Below the pieces are notes generated by a model. It made no database searches, was not told the DNA's origin, and saw only the letters and a program-made list of their open reading frames with translations. A program made the translations under genes and the position numbers. From contig JAETNR010000001.1 of assembly GCA_021772055.1 (NCBI GenBank), positions 1-64,000 on the forward strand: DNA of 64,000 nt. Direction: 5' to 3'. Numbering within the stretch: position 1 is the stretch's first letter; each line of letters starts with the position of its first letter. This document shows, piece after piece, positions 18,053 to 26,805 of the stretch. Origin of the DNA: Blautia sp. Its GTDB lineage: Bacteria; Bacillota; Clostridia; Lachnospirales; Lachnospiraceae.

Positions 18053-19654
18053 ATGTATTTAAAAAGAAATAAAAATATGTTGAAAAAAAGCGCGGCAGTT
18101 GTAACAGCTTCTGTTATGGTGATGGCTTCTGCAGCCCCTGTAATGGCAGAAGGGGAAGTTTCTTTTCGTGAGAAGATGAAGGAAGAGATTGCAGCTTCCT
18201 GTGAAACACTTGCGCAGAAATGGGATGCAGACCTTGCAGAGGCAGAAGAGCAGGGGGATACAAATGGAAATGCCAAAGTTAATATGACATTGTCACTGGA
18301 TGAGGCAGGTCAGTCCATGGTTGGGATGCTGGCAGGAATGGATGCATCCTGGATGAAAAACATAAGCTTGGATATGAATGTCACTCTTGCGGACGGCAGT
18401 GAAGTGGTAAAAGCAGATGTCATGCTGAATGATACTAAGATCTGCACCATGAACGTCCTGGTGGATTTCGCGGAAGGTGTAGAATATGTCCAGCTCCCTG
18501 AGATTTCCGAAGCCTGGATAAAGGCGTCCCTTAATGCGTCTGTGAATGGGGAGGCTGTTTCTGCAGATTCTCTTGAAACCATATCTGATCTGGCTTCCAA
18601 TCCTACCGTTCTTCTTCCGGAGGGCAAAGATTTTGCCAATCTGGTAGAACGCTACGGAAATATTGTTTTTGATCACATGCAGGATGGTCCTTCTGTAGAG
18701 GAAAACGTATCTGTAGAAGGTATCGGTGAAGGCTGTACCTTGCTGGAAGGCCAGATGTATGAAGAAGATGCGGATGCAATGGCAAAGGAACTTTTCACCA
18801 CAGCACAGAGTGATGAGCAGATAGCAGCACTTCTTACAAAATGGTCTGAAACAATTCCGGATGCCGGTGATCTGAATGCACAGTTTCAGAGCTTTTTAGA
18901 GGAGACTCTTGCAGAGCTGGATGCGGATAATGGAGAAGCAGCAGAAGAGGAATCTGCTGAGCCGGAATATGTTGCTACCAGAATCTGGGTAAACGGAGAC
19001 GGTAAAATTGTTGGTACAGAAGTTGCACTGTGCACAGGAATTGATGCAGATACTACGTTCACATTAAAACAACCGGAAGCAGGGGATACTTCCGCTCTTC
19101 TTCTGGATGTACAGTCCGAGGGAAGCGGATTTACCGTTACCGGCAGCAGCCAGAAGGCAGATGGTATGAGTAAAGGCAGCTACAGCGTAGCTATTGACGG
19201 CATTACCATGATGGAGCTTGCAACGGAGTCTGATATCGCAGCTTCAGAAGAAGGATATCCGAAAGCAACCTGTACCGTTACCTTCCCACAGGGAGACACA
19301 GAGGATAATTATAATCCGTTAAGCATGTTCAGCCTGGTTCTGAATGTGGATTCTCAGAAGGAAGATAATTCCGTGAATTTAGGTGCGGCACTGTTAAGCT
19401 CCGGCGCACAGCTTGGAGCATTGAATATGTCAACCATTCAGACGGATGAGAAGCTTGAAATTCCTGAAATTGGCACAGCATATGATTCCATGATTGAGGA
19501 AGAGGCAAATGCTTATGCAGAAAGTGCAAATTATGATACTATTATTGAAAATATCAAGAATGCAGGTGTTCCGGCAGAATTGGTAGACCAGATCGTACAG
19601 TCCATGGAAGCACCGGAAGTTGTCGAAACAGAAGTACCGGCAGATGCCGCATAA
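18053..19654 (+). CDS. Large secreted acidic protein of unknown function
   Basis: A 533-residue protein with a strong signal peptide (KKSAAVVTASVMVMASAAPVMAEG, cleavage probably after VMA) and no other membrane segment. The mature part is acidic and rich in Ala, Glu, Asp and Ser. It alternates helical stretches with beta-rich blocks such as AKVNMTLSLDEAGQSMVGML and FTVTGSSQKADGMSKGSYSVAIDG, reminiscent of lipoprotein-like beta-sandwich repeats. I recognise no named domain. The ribosome site AAGGAGGA lies six bases before ATG 18053. It stands alone between two terminators and is probably an abundant surface or secreted protein. Confidence 0.75.
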   Translation: MYLKRNKNMLKKSAAVVTASVMVMASAAPVMAEGEVSFREKMKEEIAASCETLAQKWDADLAEAEEQGDTNGNAKVNMTLSLDEAGQSMVGMLAGMDASWMKNISLDMNVTLADGSEVVKADVMLNDTKICTMNVLVDFAEGVEYVQLPEISEAWIKASLNASVNGEAVSADSLETISDLASNPTVLLPEGKDFANLVERYGNIVFDHMQDGPSVEENVSVEGIGEGCTLLEGQMYEEDADAMAKELFTTAQSDEQIAALLTKWSETIPDAGDLNAQFQSFLEETLAELDADNGEAAEEESAEPEYVATRIWVNGDGKIVGTEVALCTGIDADTTFTLKQPEAGDTSALLLDVQSEGSGFTVTGSSQKADGMSKGSYSVAIDGITMMELATESDIAASEEGYPKATCTVTFPQGDTEDNYNPLSMFSLVLNVDSQKEDNSVNLGAALLSSGAQLGALNMSTIQTDEKLEIPEIGTAYDSMIEEEANAYAESANYDTIIENIKNAGVPAELVDQIVQSMEAPEVVETEVPADAA

Positions 19655-19669
19655 AATAAAATCAAAAAC

Positions 19670-19698
19670 TTGACATTTGTGTAAATTAATGGTATATA
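19670..19698 (+). promoter_or_regulatory. Strong promoter upstream of the Ldh2-type dehydrogenase
   Basis: Consensus TTGACA (19670-19675), a 17-base spacer and TATATA (19693-19698) lie about 115 bases before the gene. The predicted start near 19705 precedes a complete intrinsic terminator. Confidence 0.75.
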
Positions 19699-19733
19699 TA
19701 ACTTAAGCTTAATTACAAATTGCAAGAGAGAAG

Positions 19734-19782
19734 AGGCAATGCAGTGAAACTAAGTGTTTCATTTGCGTTGCCTTTTATTATA
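19734..19782 (+). terminator. Leader terminator (possible attenuator) before the Ldh2-type gene
   Basis: AGGCAATGCAGTGAAAC (19734-19750) pairs with GTTTCATTTGCGTTGCCT (19756-19773), with one bulge and one mismatch, followed by TTTTATTATAT. It lies downstream of the consensus promoter and upstream of the gene, so most transcripts should stop here unless the hairpin is prevented from forming. No known riboswitch class is recognised in the 30 bases between promoter and hairpin. Confidence 0.65.
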
Positions 19783-19813
19783 TAAAAAAACATATTTTCA
19801 AGGAGGATTTAAT

Positions 19814-20932
19814 ATGCAAAACGAAACAAGACCTTTTGTACCATGGAAATTAGTGGACGATTTTATGACGGAAGCTTTTATAAAGCTTGGCGTGCCTTGC
19901 GAGGATGCAAGGCTTTGTGCGGATGTCCTGCTGGAAAGTGACAGGCGGGGAATTGAGAGCCATGGCTGTAATCGTTTTAAACCGATCTACGTTGACCGAA
20001 TCCGTCAGGGAATCCTGAATCCGGTTACCAAGATCGACGTTTTAAAAGAAACGCCTGCCACGGCAGTCCTTGATGCCAATGACGGAATGGGAATGGTAGC
20101 AAGTAAAAAGGCTATGGATATGTGTATTGAGAAGGCGCATAAATATGGAATGGGAATGGTGGCTGTAAGAAATTCCTCTCATTACGGAATCGCAGGTTAC
20201 TGGACCGGACTTGCAGTAAAAGAAAATATGATTGGAATTACCGGCACAAACGCAAGACCGTCCATCGCTCCTACATTTGGCGTGGAAAATATGCTGGGGA
20301 CGAATCCGCTGACATTTTCTATGCCTACAGATGAGGAATTCCCCTTTGTTCTGGACTGTGCGACCTCTATTATCCAGAACGGAAAAATTGAGTATTATGC
20401 CCGGATCGGTCATGATACTCCAAGCGGCATGGTAATCGGAAGAGACGGAAATCCTATGACAGACAGTAAAGAAATACTCACAGCCATCCGAAGCAAAAAG
20501 GCAGCTCTGGCACCACTGGGAGGCATCGGGGAAGAGCTTGCAGGATATAAGGGATATGGATATGCAACTGTAGTAGAACTTCTGTGTGCAGCACTTCAGT
20601 CTGGATTGTTCTTAAAAGATCTGGACGGCAAAGATGAAAACGGAAATATACGTCCCTATCACCTTGGCCACTTCTTTATTGCTATTGATACGGAAGCATT
20701 TATGGGTGCGGAAGCATTCAAAAAGACTGCAGGGGATATTTTGCGTGGCCTGCGTAATTCGGAAAAAGCACCGGGTCAGGAGCGTATCTATACAGCAGGA
20801 GAAAAGGAACATGATGTATGGATGTTCCGTAAAGATAAAGGTGTGCCTATGACAGAGGCAGTACAGAAAGAGTTTATGCAGTTAAGAGATGAACTGGGAT
20901 TGGAACAGTTCCGTTTCCCTTTTGAAGCATAA
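19814..20932 (+). CDS. Malate/L-lactate dehydrogenase family (Ldh2-type) oxidoreductase
   Basis: A 372-residue NAD(P)-dependent dehydrogenase of the family that includes L-sulfolactate, ureidoglycolate, malate and L-lactate dehydrogenases. Motifs seen are SDRRGIESHGCNRF, the catalytic His in RNSSHYGIAGYW, FGVENMLGTNPLTFSMPT and the C-terminal LAGYKGYGYATVVELLCAALQSG. AAGGAGGA lies before ATG 19814; the in-frame extension upstream to 19754 runs through the leader terminator and is not coding. The substrate cannot be decided from sequence. Glycerol kinase follows 41 bases later, and lactate-racemase cofactor genes lie 2.7 kb downstream. Confidence 0.88.
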   Translation: MQNETRPFVPWKLVDDFMTEAFIKLGVPCEDARLCADVLLESDRRGIESHGCNRFKPIYVDRIRQGILNPVTKIDVLKETPATAVLDANDGMGMVASKKAMDMCIEKAHKYGMGMVAVRNSSHYGIAGYWTGLAVKENMIGITGTNARPSIAPTFGVENMLGTNPLTFSMPTDEEFPFVLDCATSIIQNGKIEYYARIGHDTPSGMVIGRDGNPMTDSKEILTAIRSKKAALAPLGGIGEELAGYKGYGYATVVELLCAALQSGLFLKDLDGKDENGNIRPYHLGHFFIAIDTEAFMGAEAFKKTAGDILRGLRNSEKAPGQERIYTAGEKEHDVWMFRKDKGVPMTEAVQKEFMQLRDELGLEQFRFPFEA

Positions 20933-20937
20933 TGTAG

Positions 20938-22467
<1,530 letters not shown>

Positions 22468-22480
22468 TACTTTTTTTGAG

Positions 22481-22508
22481 AGGGACTGTATTTTGCAGTC
22501 CCTTTTTC
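22481..22508 (+). terminator. Intrinsic terminator after glpK
   Basis: AGGGACTG (22481-22488) pairs with CAGTCCCT (22496-22503) and is followed by TTTTTC. Confidence 0.85.
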
Positions 22509-22540
22509 ATATACTGCCTGGAGCAGCACGCCGTAGGCGG

Positions 22541-22578
22541 AGAATCCTGCGAAGCAGGATTCTTTCCTGTACAGGAAA
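22541..22578. repeat. Twin hairpins in the glpK-DUF445 spacer
   Basis: A 10-bp stem with a 3-base loop (AGAATCCTGC, GAA, GCAGGATTCT; 22541-22563) is followed at once by a 16-base perfect palindrome TTTCCTGTACAGGAAA (22563-22578). Neither has a good T-run. They may be a dispersed REP-like unit or an operator for the promoter that follows at 22606. Confidence 0.55.
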
Positions 22579-22605
22579 ATCGGACTGGTTTCAATGGACT
22601 GACTG

Positions 22606-22614
22606 TGATATAAT
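22606..22614 (+). promoter_or_regulatory. Extended -10 promoter of the DUF445 gene
   Basis: TGATATAAT (TGn plus consensus TATAAT at 22609-22614) lies 80 bases before the start codon; no good -35. Confidence 0.5.
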
Positions 22615-22693
22615 AGGAACACTGAGCGGGAATGTTTACAGGGGGATTGCCCCGGAGGAACCGAATACCAAGAGAGAAAACGGAGGAAAACTT

Positions 22694-23593
22694 ATGGAAA
22701 TCCTGCATTATATAAGCGGTCCGCTGATCGGTGCAGTTATAGGCTATTTTACCAATTACATTGCTGTGAAAATGTTGTTCCGTCCACACAGGGAGATAAA
22801 GATCGGCAGATTTACCCTTCCCTTTACACCCGGGATTATCCCGAAACGAAAGAATGATCTTGCGTCAGCTGTGGGAAAAGCCGTGGGAAGTTCTCTTTTG
22901 ACAGAGGAGGATATGGCTGGTATGCTGCGCTCAGAGGCCGTGGAAAATTCCATTACAGATCTTTGCGTTTCCCAAATAAAAAGTGTTATGGAATGTGAAC
23001 AGACCATCCGGGATACGGTTTCCTCATTTGTGGGAGACAATGCCTATGCAGAAGGAAGAAAACTGTTAAAGGACGGCATATGCAGCAAGATCATGGACAG
23101 CGTCCGGGAAATGGAGCCGGGGGTTCTTATTGCAGAAGAGGGAAAGCGGGCGGTGAAACAGAAACTGGAAGGAACAATGTTTGCCATGTTTTTAAGTGAC
23201 AAGCTTTTAGACTCCCTTGCTTTTGAAATCGGAACTTATGCAGAAAATTATATTCTGGAAAAGGGACCGGAATTTGTAGAAGGCCATGTAGAGAAGGAAC
23301 TGAGCGGTCTGGAGGATACCTCTCTTTTAAGGGTCAGCGACTGGCTTCCTTTGGATGAGGCAGGGCTTCGGGAAAAGGTGCGTGGGATTTACAGGAACAG
23401 CATCAGCAAATTTGCAGGTTCCGTAGTCAGCCAGTTCCATATTGCAGATATTGTAGAAAATAAAATAAGGGAAATGGACGTAAAAGAACTGGAAGAGCTG
23501 GTAATGTCCGTTATGAAGCATGAGCTTGGCATGATTGTAAATCTCGGTGCACTTATTGGCCTGATTTTGGGAATATTGAATTTGTTTTTCTAA
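22694..23593 (+). CDS. DUF445 family membrane protein (YheB-like)
   Basis: A 299-residue protein with an N-terminal hydrophobic hairpin (ISGPLIGAVIGYFTNYIAVKMLFRP), the family motif PFTPGIIPKRKNDLASAVGKAVGSSLLT, a long amphipathic middle and a C-terminal membrane segment (LGALIGLILGILNLFF). DUF445 proteins are membrane proteins of unknown function; Bacillus YheB is found in spores. The start is set at 22694 because CGGAGGA lies just upstream; the in-frame extension to 22442 overlaps glpK and crosses its terminator. Confidence 0.85.
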   Translation: MEILHYISGPLIGAVIGYFTNYIAVKMLFRPHREIKIGRFTLPFTPGIIPKRKNDLASAVGKAVGSSLLTEEDMAGMLRSEAVENSITDLCVSQIKSVMECEQTIRDTVSSFVGDNAYAEGRKLLKDGICSKIMDSVREMEPGVLIAEEGKRAVKQKLEGTMFAMFLSDKLLDSLAFEIGTYAENYILEKGPEFVEGHVEKELSGLEDTSLLRVSDWLPLDEAGLREKVRGIYRNSISKFAGSVVSQFHIADIVENKIREMDVKELEELVMSVMKHELGMIVNLGALIGLILGILNLFF

Positions 23594-23630
23594 AAACGGG
23601 AATTATTAGAAATGAGGGATGAATGATTGT

Positions 23631-24395
23631 ATGGAAACAAGAAAGATTCTTGAACAGTTTAAAGAAGGGAAGATTTCCCTGGAGGAAGCGGAACATTTTT
23701 TCCGTAAGCAGCCTTTTGAGGAAATGGAGTATGCCAAACTGGATACCCACAGGGAAATCCGATCCGGTTTTCCGGAAGTGATCTATTGCAGCGGCAAGGC
23801 TGATGCGCATTTTGTGAAGATTTTCCGCAGACTATATGAGGAAAGCGGCGAGGTGCTTGGAACCAGGGCAACCGCCCATCAGTACGGGCTGGTAAAGGAC
23901 ACGTCGCCGGATGTAGTTTATGATGAAATTTCTCATATTCTTAAGATCGAAAAAAAAGACAAAAAACGCATTGGAAAAATTGCCGTATGTACTGCAGGCA
24001 CAGCGGATATTCCCGTTGCGGAGGAAGCTGCGCAGGTGGCGGAGTATTTCGGCTCTAATGTAGAACGTATTTATGACGTGGGTGTGAGCGGTATTCACAG
24101 GCTTTTTTCCAGGCTGGACGTGATTCAGGATGCCAACTGTGTCATTGCGGTTGCCGGTATGGAAGGGGCGCTGGCCAGCGTGCTTGGCGGACTTGTGGAT
24201 AAACCGGTGATCGCGGTGCCTACTTCTGTTGGATATGGCGCAAGCATGAACGGACTGTCTGCCCTTTTGACCATGATTAATTCCTGTGCAAACGGAATTG
24301 CAGTGGTAAATATTGATAATGGCTACGGGGCCGGATATATTGCAACTCAGATTAACCGGATGGGCTGCCGGGAAAAGAAAGGCGGAGAAAATTGA
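23631..24395 (+). CDS. larB: LarB, nickel-pincer cofactor biosynthesis carboxylase
   Basis: A protein of about 254 residues. The C-terminal half is the AIR-carboxylase-like domain: KIAVCTAGTADIPVAEEAAQVAEYFG, DVGVSGIHRLFSRLD, VIAVAGMEGALASVLGGLVDKPVIAVPTSVGYGASMNGLSALLTMINSCANGIAVVNIDNGYGAGY. LarB carboxylates and hydrolyses nicotinic acid adenine dinucleotide in the first step of the nickel-pincer nucleotide cofactor used by lactate racemase LarA. Two starts are possible: ATG 23619 abuts its GAGGG, while ATG 23631 has it 12 bases away; the latter is used. Its stop overlaps the larC start by one base. Confidence 0.92.
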   Translation: METRKILEQFKEGKISLEEAEHFFRKQPFEEMEYAKLDTHREIRSGFPEVIYCSGKADAHFVKIFRRLYEESGEVLGTRATAHQYGLVKDTSPDVVYDEISHILKIEKKDKKRIGKIAVCTAGTADIPVAEEAAQVAEYFGSNVERIYDVGVSGIHRLFSRLDVIQDANCVIAVAGMEGALASVLGGLVDKPVIAVPTSVGYGASMNGLSALLTMINSCANGIAVVNIDNGYGAGYIATQINRMGCREKKGGEN

Positions 24396-25699
24396 TGGAG
24401 GATATACTATATCTGGAATGCGGTTCCGGGATCAGCGGAGATATGACGGTAGCGGCTCTTTTAGATCTTGGAGCAGACCAGAAAAAATTAGAACAGGCTT
24501 TAAAGAGTCTTCCTGTAGACGGATTTGAGATCGAAATAAAAAGAGTAAAGAAATCCGGGCTGGATGCCTGTGATTTCTCCGTAAAATTGGATAAAGCCCA
24601 TGAGAACCATGACCATAATATGGAATATCTTCATGGGTCCGGGCATGCCCATGAGGAACATAATCATACGTGTCATGAACATGAGCACACACATACTTAT
24701 GAACATTTGGGCCATGAGCATTCTCACCAGCACCAGCACAGAGGAATGCCGGAAATCGAGAAGATCCTCCGGGAAGCAGATATGACGGCAGCAGCACGAA
24801 GCCTTGCCCTGAAAATATTCCGAATCTTGGCACAGGCGGAAGCGAAGGCTCACGGAGTTTCGGAAGATCAGGTTCATTTTCATGAGGTAGGTGCAGTAGA
24901 TTCCATTGTGGACATTGCTGCAGCGGCAGTTTGTCTTGATAATCTTCAGATAAAAGAAGTGATCGTTCCAAAGCTTTGTGAGGGCAGGGGATTTGTGCGG
25001 TGCCAGCACGGTCTCCTTCCTGTTCCGGTGCCTGCAGTATCCAATATTGTGCAGGCTCATGGTCTGAAGATTCATATTACAGAGACCGAAGGGGAACTTG
25101 TAACACCCACCGGGGCGGCCATTGCGGCTGCCATCCAAACAGGTGACCAGCTTCCCGAAAGCTTTTCTATCCGGAAAATCGGCCTTGGTGCAGGAAAACG
25201 TACCTATGACTGTCCGAGCCTGCTCCGGGCCATGCTCATTCGGGCAGAGGAAACAGAAAAAGACAAAATCTGCCGCCTGGAAGCGAATATGGATGACTGT
25301 ACAGGAGAAGCCCTCGGGTATGCAATGGAAAAGCTTTTGAATGCAGGAGCCCGTGATGTCAGCTATACACCGGTTTTTATGAAGAAAAACAGACCTGCTT
25401 ATCAGCTTAATGTCATTTGCGTTCCCGAAGATGTGCAAAAAATGGAACAGATTATTTTCCGTGAGACGACTACTATTGGTATCCGTAAAATGGAAATGGA
25501 AAGAACCGTTTTAAAACGACAGAGCAAAAAGGTGATGACACCCCTTGGGGAGGCAATTGTAAAAGAATGCATTCTTCCGGACGGGACGAAACGTTCTTAT
25601 CCGGAGTACAATAGCGTATCTGTGCTTGCAGAATACAATAACCTGCCTTTTCAGGAAGTGTTTCAGATGATATCGGAAAGAAGTGAAATAAATGAGTAA
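24395..25699 (+). CDS. larC: LarC, nickel insertase for the pincer cofactor
   Basis: A 434-residue protein with the LarC start YLECGSGISGDMTVAALLDLGAD, the CTP/nickel-region motifs HFHEVGAVDSIVDI, CEGRGFVRCQHGLLPVPVPA, ELVTPTGAAIAA, and LEANMDDCTGEALGYAMEKLLNAGARDVSYTPVFMKKNRPAY. Between about residues 68 and 118 lies a His-rich insert (HENHDHN..HEHEHTHTYEH..HSHQHQH), a probable nickel reservoir. In some lactobacilli larC needs a programmed frameshift; here it is one continuous frame. It starts at ATG 24395, overlapping the larB TGA (TGATG), with GGAG seven bases upstream. LarA and LarE are not in the window. Confidence 0.95.
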   Translation: MEDILYLECGSGISGDMTVAALLDLGADQKKLEQALKSLPVDGFEIEIKRVKKSGLDACDFSVKLDKAHENHDHNMEYLHGSGHAHEEHNHTCHEHEHTHTYEHLGHEHSHQHQHRGMPEIEKILREADMTAAARSLALKIFRILAQAEAKAHGVSEDQVHFHEVGAVDSIVDIAAAAVCLDNLQIKEVIVPKLCEGRGFVRCQHGLLPVPVPAVSNIVQAHGLKIHITETEGELVTPTGAAIAAAIQTGDQLPESFSIRKIGLGAGKRTYDCPSLLRAMLIRAEETEKDKICRLEANMDDCTGEALGYAMEKLLNAGARDVSYTPVFMKKNRPAYQLNVICVPEDVQKMEQIIFRETTTIGIRKMEMERTVLKRQSKKVMTPLGEAIVKECILPDGTKRSYPEYNSVSVLAEYNNLPFQEVFQMISERSEINE

Positions 25700-26564
25700 C
25701 CATGCAAAAACAGGGCTTGTGCTGGAAGGCGGCGCAATGCGTGGAATTTATACGGCAGGAGTGCTGGATGTGCTGATGGAGCACGGAATCACCTTTGACG
25801 GTGTGATCGGTGTTTCTGCAGGAGCCCTTCACGGATGCTCTTTTGTATCCGGACAAAAAGGCAGAAGTCTCAGGTTTTATATGAAGTATCGTGCAGACAG
25901 GCATTTCATGAGTTTCTGGAATCTTTTGCGCACAGGGGATGTGGTGGGGGAGAAACTTTGCTATCATGACATTCCGGAACGGCTGGATCCATTCGATTAT
26001 GAAGCCTTTCTAAAATCCGGGATGAAGTTTTATGCAGTCTGCACCAACCTGGAAACAGGAAGAGCGGAATATATACGGATTAAGGATATGTTAAACGAAG
26101 TGGATATCATGCGTGCCTCCGCCTCCATGCCCTTTGTATCCAGAATCGTTCATTTTCGGGGAATGAAGCTTCTGGACGGCGGATGTGCAGACAGTATTCC
26201 GGTAAAAGCATTCCGGCGGATGGGATACCGGAGAAATGTAGTGGTACTTACCAGACATGACGGTTATGTAAAGAAACCGGAAAACCCAAGGCTGGCCAGG
26301 TCTGTTTATTACAGATATCCGAAGTTTGTAAAAACTTTGTGCAGACGCCATATTGTTTATAACCGTACCATTGAAGAAATTCACCGGCTTGAAAAGGAAG
26401 GTGATACCTTCGTGATCCGCCCAAGTGTGGAACTGACCATCGGACGAATGGAAAAGGATCCGGAAATGATCCGTCAGGTATATGAGATCGGCAGAAAGGA
26501 TGCAGAAAACATCATGGCTGATCTGAAAAAATGGCTCGCGTCCGGGACCACGTTAACATCATAA
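25692..26564 (+). CDS. Patatin-like phospholipase
   Basis: A 290-residue patatin-fold hydrolase with oxyanion loop GLVLEGGAMRGIYTAG, nucleophile Ser in GVSAGA and the catalytic Asp in DGGCAD, all in canonical order. It resembles the YjjU/RssA-type bacterial patatins, which act on lipid acyl esters in the cytosol or at the membrane. It overlaps the end of larC by eight bases and is therefore probably co-transcribed with larBC, although no functional link is known. No signal peptide. Confidence 0.9.
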   Translation: MSNHAKTGLVLEGGAMRGIYTAGVLDVLMEHGITFDGVIGVSAGALHGCSFVSGQKGRSLRFYMKYRADRHFMSFWNLLRTGDVVGEKLCYHDIPERLDPFDYEAFLKSGMKFYAVCTNLETGRAEYIRIKDMLNEVDIMRASASMPFVSRIVHFRGMKLLDGGCADSIPVKAFRRMGYRRNVVVLTRHDGYVKKPENPRLARSVYYRYPKFVKTLCRRHIVYNRTIEEIHRLEKEGDTFVIRPSVELTIGRMEKDPEMIRQVYEIGRKDAENIMADLKKWLASGTTLTS

Positions 26565-26572
26565 AAAATTTA

Positions 26573-26601
26573 TTGCCAAATCCTGTCGTATCATGTATAA
26601 T
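26573..26601 (+). promoter_or_regulatory. Promoter of the AGCS symporter gene
   Basis: TTGCCA (26573-26578), a 17-base spacer and consensus TATAAT (26596-26601). The predicted start near 26608 gives a leader of about 200 bases. Confidence 0.75.
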
Positions 26602-26607
26602 GTTCAA

Positions 26608-26805
26608 AAATGATATCTGGATAAGCAAAGTATCCCCTTACCGGTATCCCATAATTTTCATGCTCCGTATGGGTGCTACGTGACGAGGTGATAAATGCGT
26701 ACAAAGGTGTACAGCGACATCAGCCGCAGTATGCCTTTTCTTTTGTTACATAAAATGATTGTTCAGTATCATAAAATATCTTAATAAGGATGGGGGAGGA
26801 AACCT
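26608..26805 (+). promoter_or_regulatory. Long, apparently structured leader of the AGCS symporter mRNA
   Basis: The leader contains several nested inverted repeats. GTA-T-CCCATA (26644-26653) pairs with TATGGG-TGC-TAC (about 26668-26679). GGTGAT (26687-26692) pairs with ATCA-G-CC (about 26719-26725), enclosing GTAC-AAAGGT-GTAC (26699-26712). There is no upstream-type intrinsic terminator, so any control would be at translation or through RNA stability. The sequence does not match the glycine riboswitch or T-box consensus that I know. A structured regulatory RNA is an inference. Confidence 0.4.

Noticed and set aside
24432-25438. His/Met-rich minus-strand frames opposite larC
   Set aside because: They are shadows of the His-rich insert and surrounding LarC codons, without start signals.
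26608-26805. Glycine riboswitch upstream of the alanine/glycine symporter
   Set aside because: The tandem glycine-aptamer landmarks are not seen; only generic hairpins are visible.
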